Assembly: GCA_020638655.1 (NCBI GenBank)
Contig: JACKIC010000001.1
Location: 992,001 to 1,056,000 of the forward strand
DNA: 64,000 nucleotides
From: Planctomycetota bacterium
Lineage (GTDB): Bacteria; Planctomycetota; UBA1135; UBA2386
Direction of reading: 5' to 3'
Both the position numbers and the translations under genes were made by a program. The notes beneath the pieces were generated by a model. It was not told the origin of the DNA. It did no database searches and saw only the letters and a program-made list of their open reading frames with translations. Positions 51,932-61,193 of the stretch are shown piece after piece; position 1 is the first letter of the stretch; each line of letters begins with the position of its first letter.

Positions 51932-54607
51932 ATGGCGATGCGCCCGTCTCTGATCCTGGGCCTGATGTGCTTCGCCGCGGCCTGCTCCGGTCGCGGCAGC
52001 GATGTCGGTCCCCGCTTCGAGTTGTTGCCCGACGCCAGCTGCAAGGCTTCCGTCCACGACGACCAGGGCCGCGGCGTCGTCGATGCCCTGGTGAGCTTTC
52101 CGGACCTCGGGCCGTCCGCGCTGACCGGCGTCAACGGTCGCGCGGACCTGCTGTCGAACCCCGGCGGCCGGGTGCGGGTGCGCGTCGACGGCACCTATGC
52201 GGCGGCGAGTGCGGGCGATCGGCTCGCCACGCTGGACTTCGCCGTCACCATGGGGCGGGACCTGCCCGGCGCGGTCTACCTGCCCGAACTCCCGGACAGC
52301 GCCAGCGCGCCGCTGAGCGCCGGCACCCAGGTCGGCAGCACGGCGGTCACCTCGGCGGCCGGAGCGATCGTCACCGTGACCGCGAGCACCAGCGTGAGCC
52401 TGCCGGGCGGCGCGAGCTCCGACTTCCTGCGTGCAGGTGACCTGCAGTCGCACCACCTGCCGGGCGAGCTGCCGTCGGCCGGCGTCGGGGCCGCGTTCCT
52501 GTTCACGAAGGGTGTCTTCGTCGCTCCCGCAGGCGCGCAGTTCACGCCCGCGGCGAGCCTGGACATCGCGGACGACCTGGCGCTGGGGGGCAGCGCGACG
52601 GCGACCCTCTATCACCTCGACGCCGACACCGGCGAATGGACCGCGGTCGCCTCCGGCCTCTCGAGCAGCGGTGGTCGCATCGTCGCCACCAACCAACTCG
52701 CCAGCGGCGGGCTGTATGCGTTGGCAACCGTGGTGCCGGCGGCCACGGTCACCGGTCGCCTGCTCGACATCACTGGCCAGGCGCTGCCCGAGCAGTTCGT
52801 CAACGTCGACGGTCGCTGGACGAAGACCGACGGCGGCGGGCGCTTCACTGCGTCGCCCGTTCCGGGGCAGCTGGCCGACAGCTCGGCGCGCAGCGCGCAG
52901 ATCGAGTTCCACGCCGGCGGATCGTGGTTGCCGTACCGCGTCGCGACCACGGGCGCCGTGACCGTCGGCAACACCCTCGATCTCGGGGACGTCGAGTTCG
53001 ACACCGTGCCGGCCCTGAACCTGCGCGTGCAGCAGCTCAAGCGCGGCCGGGTCGAGCCGCGCCGCCACCTCGCCGTCAGCTCCTCGCTGCAGCCCGTGGC
53101 GCGGGTCACGACCAGCAACGACCTCGGCCAGGGCGTGCTCGAGGACATGCCGACGTATTGGTACGGCTTCCAGGAAGGGCACCCCTTCGATGCGCAGCGC
53201 GCCTACTACGCGCAGAGCGTCGGCTACTCCAACGCGGGCCAGCGTTGGTTCGACGCGTACATGTACTTCGACGAGATCGACTGGTTCCTCGGCTCGCGGC
53301 GCTCGCGCGCGTTGGTCGTCGACAGCGTCGGCGGGGGGCCGATCTACGACGCCGGCGTGATCACCGGCGCGACCAGCGACCAGGGTTTCGCCGGCAACGT
53401 CCGCGAGACCGGCGTCTTCTTCATCGATCGCGACTCCAGCGGTCGCGCGACGGCCAGCGCCTCGAGCACGTTCGGCGGTCTCACGACGGTCAGCGCCATG
53501 TCGATCGATCGTCCCAACGGCGAGCACCTGGAGATGCCCCTGGAGCGCTCCCTGCGCGCTGCGCTCGGTGCCTTCGATCGCCACGGTCTCGTCGCCGGCA
53601 CGCTCACCGGCGCGAATCCGGCGCGCGTGCACGAGCTGCGTTCGACGCGGTGGCTCGAAGGGGTCGAGTGGTGGAACGCGGTCGTCGACGGCATCGCCGT
53701 GCGGGGCGCCGTTCCGCTCGACGTCGATCCTGCCGTCACCCACGCGGCCTTCCAGGTCGGCGTCGATGCCAACGGTGGTCACCTGGCTGCCGCCGAGCTC
53801 AGCGTCGCGGCGTCCGTGCGCACGCTCGACAAGTTGGGTCTGGCGCTGGAGCTCGCGCCCACTGAGGGCGCGCTCACCAGTCGAGACCTGGCGCTGGACC
53901 TGCCGGCGTCGACGACGTTCGTGGCGCCCGGCACCCTGACGGGACTGGACGCCGGCATCGCCGTCGCCGACCTGCGCTGCGATCTGGCCCTGGAGCAGCC
54001 CAGCGGCCGGTTCGTGGACGTCGTGCGCGATCTCGGCGGCAACCACGCCGCGAGCGGCGCGGACCTGTCGCTGACGCTGCCGTCGCTCGGCGGCGCGCTC
54101 GCGGGCCATGCGTGGCGCGTGCTGGTGGGTGGTTCGGCCACGTCCGCGGGCGTGACGACCGCGCAGAAGACCCTGCTTCGGTTGACGGGAGCCGCGACCG
54201 AGACCGGCGTGCAGATGCTGCCGCCGCCGACGCTGACCGCGCCTGCCGCCGGGGCCACCGTCGCCGCCGCGGGCTTCACGGTGCAGTTCGCGTTGCCGGC
54301 CGGGACGCTCTACGGGCGCATCGACCTGGTGCACGAGTCCGCCGGGGAGCGGCGCACGTGGCAGGTCTACGTGCCGCCCGATCGCACGGAGTTCACGTTC
54401 GTCTCGCTGCCGAGCCAGGCGGTCACGCCGCTGGTCGCGGGCAAGACCTGGACGCTGACGCTGACTGCGTACCGCGCTGATCAGGTCGTGATGCAGAACT
54501 CCAACGACTTCTACCGCGACCTGACGATGTTCCTGCAGTCGGTGCCTTCGATCGAGATCGGCGTCGTCGCGGTGTCCTCGCGTTCGATCACGGTGACGAC
54601 CAATTGA
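51932..54607 (+). CDS. Large lipoprotein with beta-sandwich modules
   Basis: 891 residues. Lipobox FAAAC (Cys18). Ribosome site GGAAAG lies at 51921-51926, favouring the ATG at 51932 (a second ATG at 51938 is possible). Early domain is carboxypeptidase-regulatory-like (CKASVHDDQGRGVVDALVSF), another lies at about 270-350 (ATVTGRLLDITGQALPEQFV, TDGGGRFTASPVPG); the rest is beta-rich with Asp/Ser repeats. No enzyme motif seen. It is located between a secreted peptidase and a double aspartic protease gene (TTGA overlap), so it may be a surface binding partner of those enzymes. Confidence 0.75.
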   Translation: MAMRPSLILGLMCFAAACSGRGSDVGPRFELLPDASCKASVHDDQGRGVVDALVSFPDLGPSALTGVNGRADLLSNPGGRVRVRVDGTYAAASAGDRLATLDFAVTMGRDLPGAVYLPELPDSASAPLSAGTQVGSTAVTSAAGAIVTVTASTSVSLPGGASSDFLRAGDLQSHHLPGELPSAGVGAAFLFTKGVFVAPAGAQFTPAASLDIADDLALGGSATATLYHLDADTGEWTAVASGLSSSGGRIVATNQLASGGLYALATVVPAATVTGRLLDITGQALPEQFVNVDGRWTKTDGGGRFTASPVPGQLADSSARSAQIEFHAGGSWLPYRVATTGAVTVGNTLDLGDVEFDTVPALNLRVQQLKRGRVEPRRHLAVSSSLQPVARVTTSNDLGQGVLEDMPTYWYGFQEGHPFDAQRAYYAQSVGYSNAGQRWFDAYMYFDEIDWFLGSRRSRALVVDSVGGGPIYDAGVITGATSDQGFAGNVRETGVFFIDRDSSGRATASASSTFGGLTTVSAMSIDRPNGEHLEMPLERSLRAALGAFDRHGLVAGTLTGANPARVHELRSTRWLEGVEWWNAVVDGIAVRGAVPLDVDPAVTHAAFQVGVDANGGHLAAAELSVAASVRTLDKLGLALELAPTEGALTSRDLALDLPASTTFVAPGTLTGLDAGIAVADLRCDLALEQPSGRFVDVVRDLGGNHAASGADLSLTLPSLGGALAGHAWRVLVGGSATSAGVTTAQKTLLRLTGAATETGVQMLPPPTLTAPAAGATVAAAGFTVQFALPAGTLYGRIDLVHESAGERRTWQVYVPPDRTEFTFVSLPSQAVTPLVAGKTWTLTLTAYRADQVVMQNSNDFYRDLTMFLQSVPSIEIGVVAVSSRSITVTTN

Positions 54608-55884
54608 GACGGGGCGCGCAGGTCACGCTGCTGGCCGCGGGACTCGGGCTCGCCGCATGCGTGACCCGCGAGCCGTTGCCGAGCGCCGCGGAGCTGCTCG
54701 CCGATGCGACGGCGTCGCTCGCCCGTGGCGAGGTCGAGGCTGCGGCCGAATTCGTGCATCGGGCGCGTCGTGTCGAACCGGGTGACGTCGCGGCGGCGCA
54801 GTGGAGCGCGGTGATCGCGGAGCTGCTCTGGAAGGACGATCTGGCGATCGCCGAGCAGTGGCAGGCGTTGCGCAACGCCCGCGGCGCGGGGCTCGACCAG
54901 GCGGCGCTGAGCGAGATCCAGGGGCGCCTCGGCGACCTGATGTTCGCCGCGGGACGCTGGGGGGAAGCGACGATCTGGTTGCAGGCGGGCGCCGTCGGCG
55001 AGGATGCGGAGCGGCGCCTCGCCTACGCCTCGATCACGCGCCTGCTGCCGTTCGTGCGGCAACAGTCGGGACCGTTCCTGACCGAGCAGCAGCTGTTGCC
55101 GGGCGACTCGCCCGAGTTCGCCTGCGGCGTCGCGGGTCGCCAGCGCTCGTTGGCGATCGACACCGGCACGTCGATGACGACCCTGTCGAAGGGGTTCGCG
55201 CAGGAGCTGGCCGCGCACTCGCTGCAGCCGGCCGGGTTCGCGGTCGACGGTGCCGGTCGCAAGCTGCAGGTCGAGGTCGGCGTGCTCGAGCAGTTCGCGG
55301 TGGGTGACGTCGGCATCGGCTCGCTGCCCGCGCTGGTGGTCGCCGACGAAGCTCTGCGGCTGCGCGACCTGCAGGGCGGCCCCGCGCGTGTGCCGCGCGG
55401 CGTGCTCGGCCTGGACCTGCTGGCGGCCTTCCGGCTGACGCTCGATCCGGAGCGCGCCAGCGTCGTGCTCGAACTTCCGACGGGGCTCGCCGAGTCCGAG
55501 TCGGTGCAGTGTGTGCGCGCCGAGGGGCGTTGCCTTGCGCCGGCCGTCGTCGAGGGCGTGCGACTGTGGTTCGTGCTCGACACCGGCGCCAGCCACTCGA
55601 GCCTCACCCAGGAGGGCGTCGCTGCGTTGCCGGGTGGAGACGCGCGCGCAGTGCCCGCCTTTCGCCGCGTTCACACGGTCGGTGGCAACCTGATCGCCGT
55701 GCGCGAGGTCCGCGACCTGGTGCTGCGCAGTTCTTCAGCGCGTTTCCAGGGCATCACGCTGCCCGTGGTGCCGCGGCACGCCAGCGGCCTGTTTCCCGTG
55801 CACGGCGTGCTCGGCATCGATCTGCTCAGCCGCTGTCGGGTCACCCTCGACCACGGGCGCGCGCAGCTGACCGCGGTCCGCTGA
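54604..55884 (+). CDS. Lipoprotein with two retropepsin-like aspartic protease domains
   Basis: 426 residues from a TTG at 54604 that overlaps the previous stop (TTGA). Lipobox LGLAAC (Cys19). Residues 25-150 are helical (TPR-like, AAAEFVHRARRVEPGDVAAA). Then two protease-like units: SLAIDTGTSMTTLS (Asp186) with RGVLGLDLLAAF at 265-276, and FVLDTGASHSSLT (Asp326) with HGVLGIDLLSRC at 400-411. Each keeps the DTG/S loop and the hydrophobic-Gly psi-loop partner, so the two halves could pair within one chain as in pepsin. Retropepsins usually carry one such unit and dimerise. Confidence 0.85.
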   Translation: MRRGAQVTLLAAGLGLAACVTREPLPSAAELLADATASLARGEVEAAAEFVHRARRVEPGDVAAAQWSAVIAELLWKDDLAIAEQWQALRNARGAGLDQAALSEIQGRLGDLMFAAGRWGEATIWLQAGAVGEDAERRLAYASITRLLPFVRQQSGPFLTEQQLLPGDSPEFACGVAGRQRSLAIDTGTSMTTLSKGFAQELAAHSLQPAGFAVDGAGRKLQVEVGVLEQFAVGDVGIGSLPALVVADEALRLRDLQGGPARVPRGVLGLDLLAAFRLTLDPERASVVLELPTGLAESESVQCVRAEGRCLAPAVVEGVRLWFVLDTGASHSSLTQEGVAALPGGDARAVPAFRRVHTVGGNLIAVREVRDLVLRSSSARFQGITLPVVPRHASGLFPVHGVLGIDLLSRCRVTLDHGRAQLTAVR

Positions 55885-55929
55885 GTTTCTGGTGGGTGCC
55901 GTGGTCCGCCAGCTACATTGCGACGCGTC

Positions 55930-56934
55930 ATGAACGTCGGCTTTCCGTTCGAGGCGCTCGCCGAGGGCGTCGCGCTGGTCCGCGGCGACGGCGTGCTGCA
56001 GCCGCTCAACCAGCCGATGCAGCGCTGGCTGCAGGTGTCGTTGCCGAACGGGGCGACGGCGCGCCTCGACGCGCTCGTTCCCGAACCGGAGCGGCGCGCG
56101 CGCCTCGAGCGCGGCGAGGCGGTGCCGGTGGCGGGGTGTGACGAACCGGCGGAGCTGCTGCTGCGCACGGCGGAAGGACAGGTCTGGTTGCTGGTGCGAC
56201 CGACCGCGACGGCCTTCGAGGTGCAACTCGCGACGGCCCGGGCGCGGGCCCTTGCGCGGCTCGCCGGCAGCCTCTCGCACGACCTCGCCAACATGCTCGG
56301 CGCCGCGATCGGCGTCGCCGAGACGCTGCGTGACCACGTCGCGGAGGAGCGCGATCGGCGCACCCTGGCCGAGCTCGTCGCCGGGGTGCGGCGCGGCTCG
56401 GAGCTGGCGATGGCGTTGGAACGGCAGCTGCGCGCGCGGGGTCGGTTGCGGCCGACGGCCTCGGTGGGCCGCGCCCTCGACGAGCTACGGCTCTTGTTCG
56501 GCAAAGCGGCACAGCACCGTGCCTTCGAGCTGCAATGCGGTCGCGACGACGACCTGCCCACGGTTCGGATCGATCAGGTCGTGCTCGTGCAACTGCTGCT
56601 GCACGCCCTGTTCCTCGGCGTGCAGACCCAGGCCACGTCGGCGCAGCTGCAGGCGCGCGCAGCCGAGCTGCGGATCGCCGGCGGCCGACCGCGCGCCGGC
56701 GTGCGGGTCCTGTGTGACCTGGCTGGCGGCGAGGCGGCGGCGACGCGGGCGGCGGCGGCGGCGTTCGGCGAGGCTGAGGACCTCCTGCGCCCCGCGCCGG
56801 ACGAGCCGGAGGCCGTTCGCGACCTGTTGCTGGCGCGCTTCGCCGTGCTCCGGGCCGGCGGGGCGATGCAGATGCAGGAGCAGGGCGCGTCGCTGCAACT
56901 CGTGGTCGACCTGCCGGCCGCGTCCGACGCGTGA
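55930..56934 (+). CDS. Degenerate histidine-kinase-like protein
   Basis: 334 residues from the ATG at 55930. N-terminal PAS-like part about 1-100 (ALAEGVALVRGDGVLQPLNQ). Then a HisKA-like helix with LAGSLSHDLANMLGAAIGVA, putative phospho-His117, resembling the H-box. Beyond it an ATPase-like region has lost the standard N box (QLLLHALFLG in place of an Asn) and no clear G boxes are visible. It may act as a phosphotransfer or scaffold protein rather than a kinase. It lies 45 bases after the protease gene, in the same direction, at the end of the operon. Confidence 0.62.
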   Translation: MNVGFPFEALAEGVALVRGDGVLQPLNQPMQRWLQVSLPNGATARLDALVPEPERRARLERGEAVPVAGCDEPAELLLRTAEGQVWLLVRPTATAFEVQLATARARALARLAGSLSHDLANMLGAAIGVAETLRDHVAEERDRRTLAELVAGVRRGSELAMALERQLRARGRLRPTASVGRALDELRLLFGKAAQHRAFELQCGRDDDLPTVRIDQVVLVQLLLHALFLGVQTQATSAQLQARAAELRIAGGRPRAGVRVLCDLAGGEAAATRAAAAAFGEAEDLLRPAPDEPEAVRDLLLARFAVLRAGGAMQMQEQGASLQLVVDLPAASDA

Positions 56935-56938
56935 CGCG

Positions 56939-58972
56939 TCAGCTCGTCCGCGAGACCCGCCGGGCGTCCTGTGCCGATTCCAGGGGCACCAGCGCGGCGG
57001 CAGCGTCGAGGGCGCGCGCCAGCACGACCTGTCGCGGCGGGTCGAAGTCGCGGCCGCCGAAGCGCACTTCCTGGTAGGCGGCGAACGCTGCCTGCAGCTC
57101 GGGTAACAGCCGATCGTGCGATGCGAGTTCGCGCCCGAACATCTCGAGCGTCTGCCGCCGCTGTCGCACGTGTCCCGCGCGCGCCAGCTCGCGCAGGATG
57201 CGGCCCAGCAACCGCCGCGGCGTGCGCAGTTGCGCCGGCATCCCGGACTCCGTGCGTTCGCTGCGGTGCCGCGGCCGCAGCGTGGTCGCCAGGACCACCA
57301 CGAGCACGCCGAGCAGCAACCAGGGTTGTGAGAGGAAGGCGCCGAGCTTGCGCAGCGTGCCGAGGAAGTTGCCGCCGCCGCCGTCGGCGTCGAGCCCCGC
57401 GTCGCCGGGATCGGTCGGCGTCGGCGCTCCCTGTCCGCGCTGCTCGGACGGCGTGGGGTCGAACACGACGTAGCCACGACCGACGAAGGGAATCTCGACC
57501 CAGGCGTGCGCGTGTTGCGAGCCGTAGAGGCGCGCGTCGCTGTCGCTCGGGTCCTGGACGCCGCCGTAGAGGCCGACGCCGATGCGGCACGGCACGCCGT
57601 TCATCCGCAGCATCAGCGCCGCCGCGGAGGCGAAATGCATGCAGTAGCCGTGACGGTCACCGTCCGCGAACAGGAAGTTCTCGATCGCGTGGGCGTACGG
57701 GCCGACGGGATCGATGCGGTCGTAGCGGCAATGCCGGGCGAGCCCCTGGGCGATCCGTTCGGCGATCTGCAGCGGCGTGCCGCGCACGCGCCAGCGCGCG
57801 AGCAGCGTCGTGAACGGCGCAGCGTCGAAGTCGGCGGGCAGGCTGGTCAGGCCCAGGGCCTCGCCGCGCGGATCGACCGGCAGGTCGAGTGGCGGCAGCG
57901 GCAGGTCCTGGTAGCCCGTGAGATAGGTGTCCGGCGGAGCGTTCGGGCCCTGGCGCAGGAACTCGCGGTCCGGGTCGACGAGCAGCTGCGCGAGGTCCCG
58001 CACCTCGAAGGTCCCGGGCGGCGTCAGGACGAACTTGCTGGCGCCCGCGAAGCGTTCGATCTCGAGCCAGTGCTCCTTGGCGTTGGGCAGCGGTCGATGC
58101 AGCTGGTGGGCCTTGACGGAGTTCGTCTGCGCCAGCCCGAGCGGCCCGATCAGCCAGCGGTCGAGGTCCGGCTGGGCGAAGAAGCCCGAGCGCAGGTAGA
58201 GGTCGGATGGCACCGTCTCGCCGAGCTCGGCGCGCACGCGCACGAGCTGTTCGCCATGCAGGTCGGAGAGCACCCCGCCGCTGCCGTCGAGGATGAACGA
58301 GTCGTCGAGGCCGACGCTGCGGTTGTTGTTCTTCTGGCTGGCGTCGGCGAAGTTCGGCGAGGAGTCGGCGCGACTCGGCGACGGCAGCAGGCGGATCGTG
58401 CGTTCGATCGCGATCGCACAGAGCAGGCAGACCAGCGTCACCGAGACCGCGGAGCCGAGCAGCGCGCCCGAACGCGGTGCCTGGCCCCCGGGCGTGCGGT
58501 GTCGCGCGTGGCGCAGCGCGGTCAGCAGGCTCTCGCTGCGCAGCACCGCGCAGGCGCAGAGACCGTAGCCGCCGATCACCAGGGGGTCGAAGCCGCCGAG
58601 GATCGTGCCGACGAGCAGCACGCAGAAGCTCAAGAACAGTCCCAGCGCCGCGTCGGCGTCGCGGCGCCGGATCGCCACGTAGGCAAGGGGCGGCAGGATG
58701 GTGCACGCCAGCGCCGCGGGCCGCGACAGCGTGCCCGCGTCGTGCAGCGCTGCGAGGCAGGCGGCGGCCTGCAGCACCATGCCGAGAAGCGCGCGCCGGA
58801 TCGGCCAGCGGGCGAGCTCCGGCAGGCGACCGAGCACCGCGGCCGGCAGGGTGAACGCCAGCAACCAGGGCCACGGCAGGTCCTTGCCGGGCAGGCTCAC
58901 CAGCGCGAAGGTCGCGCAGCCCAGCAGCGACCACGCCGCCACGCGTTCGGTCGACGAGGTCAGGGCCTTCAC
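56939..58972 (-). CDS. TgpA-like membrane transglutaminase/cysteine protease
   Basis: 677 residues. GTG at 58972 overlaps the stop of the DUF58 gene (GTGA). Five to six hydrophobic helices fill about 13-180 (SLLGCATFALVSLP, LGLFLSFCVLLVGTILGGFD). Transglutaminase core about 425-520 with catalytic Cys444 in GYCMHFASAAALML, then HAHAWVEIPFVGRGYVVFDP supplying His and Asp. A Gly-rich linker and another helix (LSQPWLLLGVLVVVLATTL) follow, with a cytoplasmic tail. Such genes are linked to MoxR and DUF58 in many bacteria; the substrate is unclear. Confidence 0.9.
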   Translation of the reverse strand: MKALTSSTERVAAWSLLGCATFALVSLPGKDLPWPWLLAFTLPAAVLGRLPELARWPIRRALLGMVLQAAACLAALHDAGTLSRPAALACTILPPLAYVAIRRRDADAALGLFLSFCVLLVGTILGGFDPLVIGGYGLCACAVLRSESLLTALRHARHRTPGGQAPRSGALLGSAVSVTLVCLLCAIAIERTIRLLPSPSRADSSPNFADASQKNNNRSVGLDDSFILDGSGGVLSDLHGEQLVRVRAELGETVPSDLYLRSGFFAQPDLDRWLIGPLGLAQTNSVKAHQLHRPLPNAKEHWLEIERFAGASKFVLTPPGTFEVRDLAQLLVDPDREFLRQGPNAPPDTYLTGYQDLPLPPLDLPVDPRGEALGLTSLPADFDAAPFTTLLARWRVRGTPLQIAERIAQGLARHCRYDRIDPVGPYAHAIENFLFADGDRHGYCMHFASAAALMLRMNGVPCRIGVGLYGGVQDPSDSDARLYGSQHAHAWVEIPFVGRGYVVFDPTPSEQRGQGAPTPTDPGDAGLDADGGGGNFLGTLRKLGAFLSQPWLLLGVLVVVLATTLRPRHRSERTESGMPAQLRTPRRLLGRILRELARAGHVRQRRQTLEMFGRELASHDRLLPELQAAFAAYQEVRFGGRDFDPPRQVVLARALDAAAALVPLESAQDARRVSRTS

Positions 58973-60042
58973 TCCGAGTCCTCGCCGACCAGGGTGACGG
59001 TGCCGGGCATCGCTGCGAACTCCGGCGCGGCGAGGAACGAACCGGCCGGGATCCAGAAGCAGTGCTCGAGGCGCTGCAGCTCGTCGAAGATCTCCTCGGG
59101 AACGGCGCGATGCGGCGCCGGGGAGGCCTCGGCGAGCAGCGTGAAGAAGTCGTTCTGGTCGCGCGGGCTGCGCACCATGAGGCGCGTCGGCTCGCTGTCG
59201 AGCACCAGCACCTGCAGGTCGATGCCGTGTTCGCGCAGGTGCGTGATCAGCGACACGCAGATGCCCAGGCTCCACTCGAAGCGGCGGATGCCCTGGTCGA
59301 GGCGGCGCCCCGGCGGCCGGCGCAGGTCGAGCACGACGCCGGCGATGCGCGGCAGGCTGCCGCGCAGCACCCGCCGGACCAGCGTGCCGGCGGTCGCACT
59401 GCGCAGCGCGTGCACGCCGCGAGCGTCCTCGTCGGGCTGGTGCTCGCGCAGCGAATGGAACTCGGCGCCGCGCACGTTGGTGCGCACCAGGTGGGCGGCT
59501 TCTCTCTCGGCGATCGCGTTCTTGAGCTCGGCGCGCAGCGGCACCGCGGCGGGCAGCGTGATCAGTTCGGTCGGCACCACGACCACCGCGCGGGACCGGA
59601 ACAGGCCCAGCGGCCAGGTCGAGGTCAGCACGAACACGCGCTCGAGCACGTGGCTGCGCACGAGGCTGCGTTGGCGCATGCTGGCGCGCAGCGGTTGATG
59701 GGGCTGCAGCGCGGGCAGCAGGATCGGCGGCTCGACCCGCATCGTACGCGGTTCGAACAGCAGGCACTCGCGCGCCGGCCGCGGGCTGCGGTGGGTCAGT
59801 TCGAGGCGTTCGGTGAAGGCCGCGCCGACCGCGGTGAAGCGCTTGCCGACGCCGATCTCGGTGTGATGCAGGTGGCGCTGCTTCTTGACGAAGTCCACCA
59901 GCAGCGGCGCGGCGAGCAGCGCGGCGGCGATGCGCGCGTTGGCGTCGTCACCGAGCCAGGCAGCGGCCGCTGCGAGCCCGGCCAGCAGGGCGAGCACGCG
60001 GCCGCGGTGGGTCAGCTCGATGTTGTGGTGGGTCGCGGCCAT
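58969..60042 (-). CDS. DUF58 domain protein
   Basis: 357 residues. Two hydrophobic helices near the N-terminus (LALLAGLAAAAAWLG, AALLAAPLLVDFV), then the DUF58 core about 200-330, with EFHSLREHQPDEDARGVH (the family's E-x-LR-D-R region) and VVLDLRRPPGRR. It usually works with a MoxR ATPase and a transglutaminase-like membrane protein as here. The start ATG at 60042 lies inside a duplicated 14-bp sequence (60041-60068). Confidence 0.88.
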   Translation of the reverse strand: MAATHHNIELTHRGRVLALLAGLAAAAAWLGDDANARIAAALLAAPLLVDFVKKQRHLHHTEIGVGKRFTAVGAAFTERLELTHRSPRPARECLLFEPRTMRVEPPILLPALQPHQPLRASMRQRSLVRSHVLERVFVLTSTWPLGLFRSRAVVVVPTELITLPAAVPLRAELKNAIAEREAAHLVRTNVRGAEFHSLREHQPDEDARGVHALRSATAGTLVRRVLRGSLPRIAGVVLDLRRPPGRRLDQGIRRFEWSLGICVSLITHLREHGIDLQVLVLDSEPTRLMVRSPRDQNDFFTLLAEASPAPHRAVPEEIFDELQRLEHCFWIPAGSFLAAPEFAAMPGTVTLVGEDSE

Positions 60043-60068
60043 GCCTGTGAAGTCATGCCTGTGAAGTC
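60041..60068. repeat. Exact 14-bp tandem duplication at a start codon
   Basis: ATGCCTGTGAAGTC occurs twice head to tail at 60041-60054 and 60055-60068 and is followed by a partial third copy. On the minus strand it puts two extra ATGs upstream of the DUF58 start; the first opens a five-codon frame (MTSQA) that ends on a TGA overlapping the second ATG. It could influence translation initiation. Confidence 0.85.
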
Positions 60069-60089
60069 ATGCCATCGCTGCGCGGGGGA

Positions 60090-61028
60090 TCAATCCGGCA
60101 ACGGGGTCTCGGCCAGGATCTCGTGCAGCGTCGCCTCGGCCTCGTCGTGGGAGCGCGCGCCGAGGCGGTGGGCCCAGGCCGGCACCAGCAGCGCGCGCAC
60201 GTCGTCAGGGACCACGAAGTCGCGGCCGTGGAGATGTGCCCGGGCGCGGCAGGCGCGGTGCAGCGCCTGGGCGCCGCGGGTGCTGACGCCGGTGATGCCG
60301 TCACCGGCGTTGCGCGTGCGATGGGCGAGCTCGACCATGAACGTGCTCAGTTCGCGGTCGCAGCGCACGGCGTCGACCGCGGCGCGCGCGGCGAGCAGTT
60401 CGTCGCGCGACGCGACCGGCTTCAGGTCGTCGACGAGGCGGTGTCCGTCCTCGCGGGCCACGGCCTCGATCTCGTGTTCGAAGTCGGGGTAACCGAGCTC
60501 GATGCGCAGCAGGAAGCGGTCGAGCTGGTTCTCGGGCAGCGGATAGGTGCCCGCGGCGGTCAGCGGGTTCTGCGTCGCGATCACGAAGAACGGATCGGGC
60601 AGCGCGTGCGTCTGCCGATCGATCGTGACGCGGCGTTCGGCCATGCACTCGAGCAGCGCCGACTGCGTGCGCGGCGGCGTGCGGTTGAGTTCGTCGGCGA
60701 GCAGCACCGAGGTGAACACCGGACCCGGGCGGAACGACAGCTCGCCGCTGCGCGGGTGGAAGATCTGCGCGCCGACGATGTCGCTGGGCAGCAGGTCCGC
60801 GGTGCATTGCACGCGCTGGAACGGCAGGTCGAGCGCGCGTGCCAAAGTCCTGGCCAGCAAGGTCTTGCCGACGCCCGGCTGGTCTTCGAGCAGGATGTGG
60901 CCGCCGGCGAACAGGGCGACCACGGCGGCTTCGATGGCGTCTTCCTTGCCGCGCAGGTGTTGGCCGACGGCGGAGACGAGGGTCTGGGCGAGTTTGGACA
61001 TCGAGCGGGGTCTGACTGGGGTGGGCAT
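60090..61028 (-). CDS. MoxR-family AAA+ ATPase
   Basis: 312 residues. Walker A DQPGVGKTLLAR (about 49-60), Walker B SVLLADELNR, then PPRTQSALLECMAERRVTID, FFVIATQNPLTAAGTYPLPE and QLDRFLLRIELGYPD, all typical of MoxR. C-terminal lid helices include GVSTRGAQALHRACRARAHL and FVVPDDVRALLVPAWAHRL. MoxR ATPases act as chaperones in assembly of partner complexes. First gene of the MoxR-DUF58-transglutaminase operon (47 bases to DUF58). An ATG at 61001 (MSKLAQ) is an alternative start. Confidence 0.93.
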   Translation of the reverse strand: MPTPVRPRSMSKLAQTLVSAVGQHLRGKEDAIEAAVVALFAGGHILLEDQPGVGKTLLARTLARALDLPFQRVQCTADLLPSDIVGAQIFHPRSGELSFRPGPVFTSVLLADELNRTPPRTQSALLECMAERRVTIDRQTHALPDPFFVIATQNPLTAAGTYPLPENQLDRFLLRIELGYPDFEHEIEAVAREDGHRLVDDLKPVASRDELLAARAAVDAVRCDRELSTFMVELAHRTRNAGDGITGVSTRGAQALHRACRARAHLHGRDFVVPDDVRALLVPAWAHRLGARSHDEAEATLHEILAETPLPD

Positions 61029-61193
61029 GCTACCCGTCCGATGGGCCGTTGGGACGATTCTGCGGGCGATGATCCAGGGGCGGGATCCATGCGGCCGACA
61101 ACGGCATGGTCAGCCTTGCGCTGGGGGGCGCCGCGCCGGACAAACGGGGATACCGCCCGCCGGTTCAACCCGTCCCCGAACACGACTCACCGT

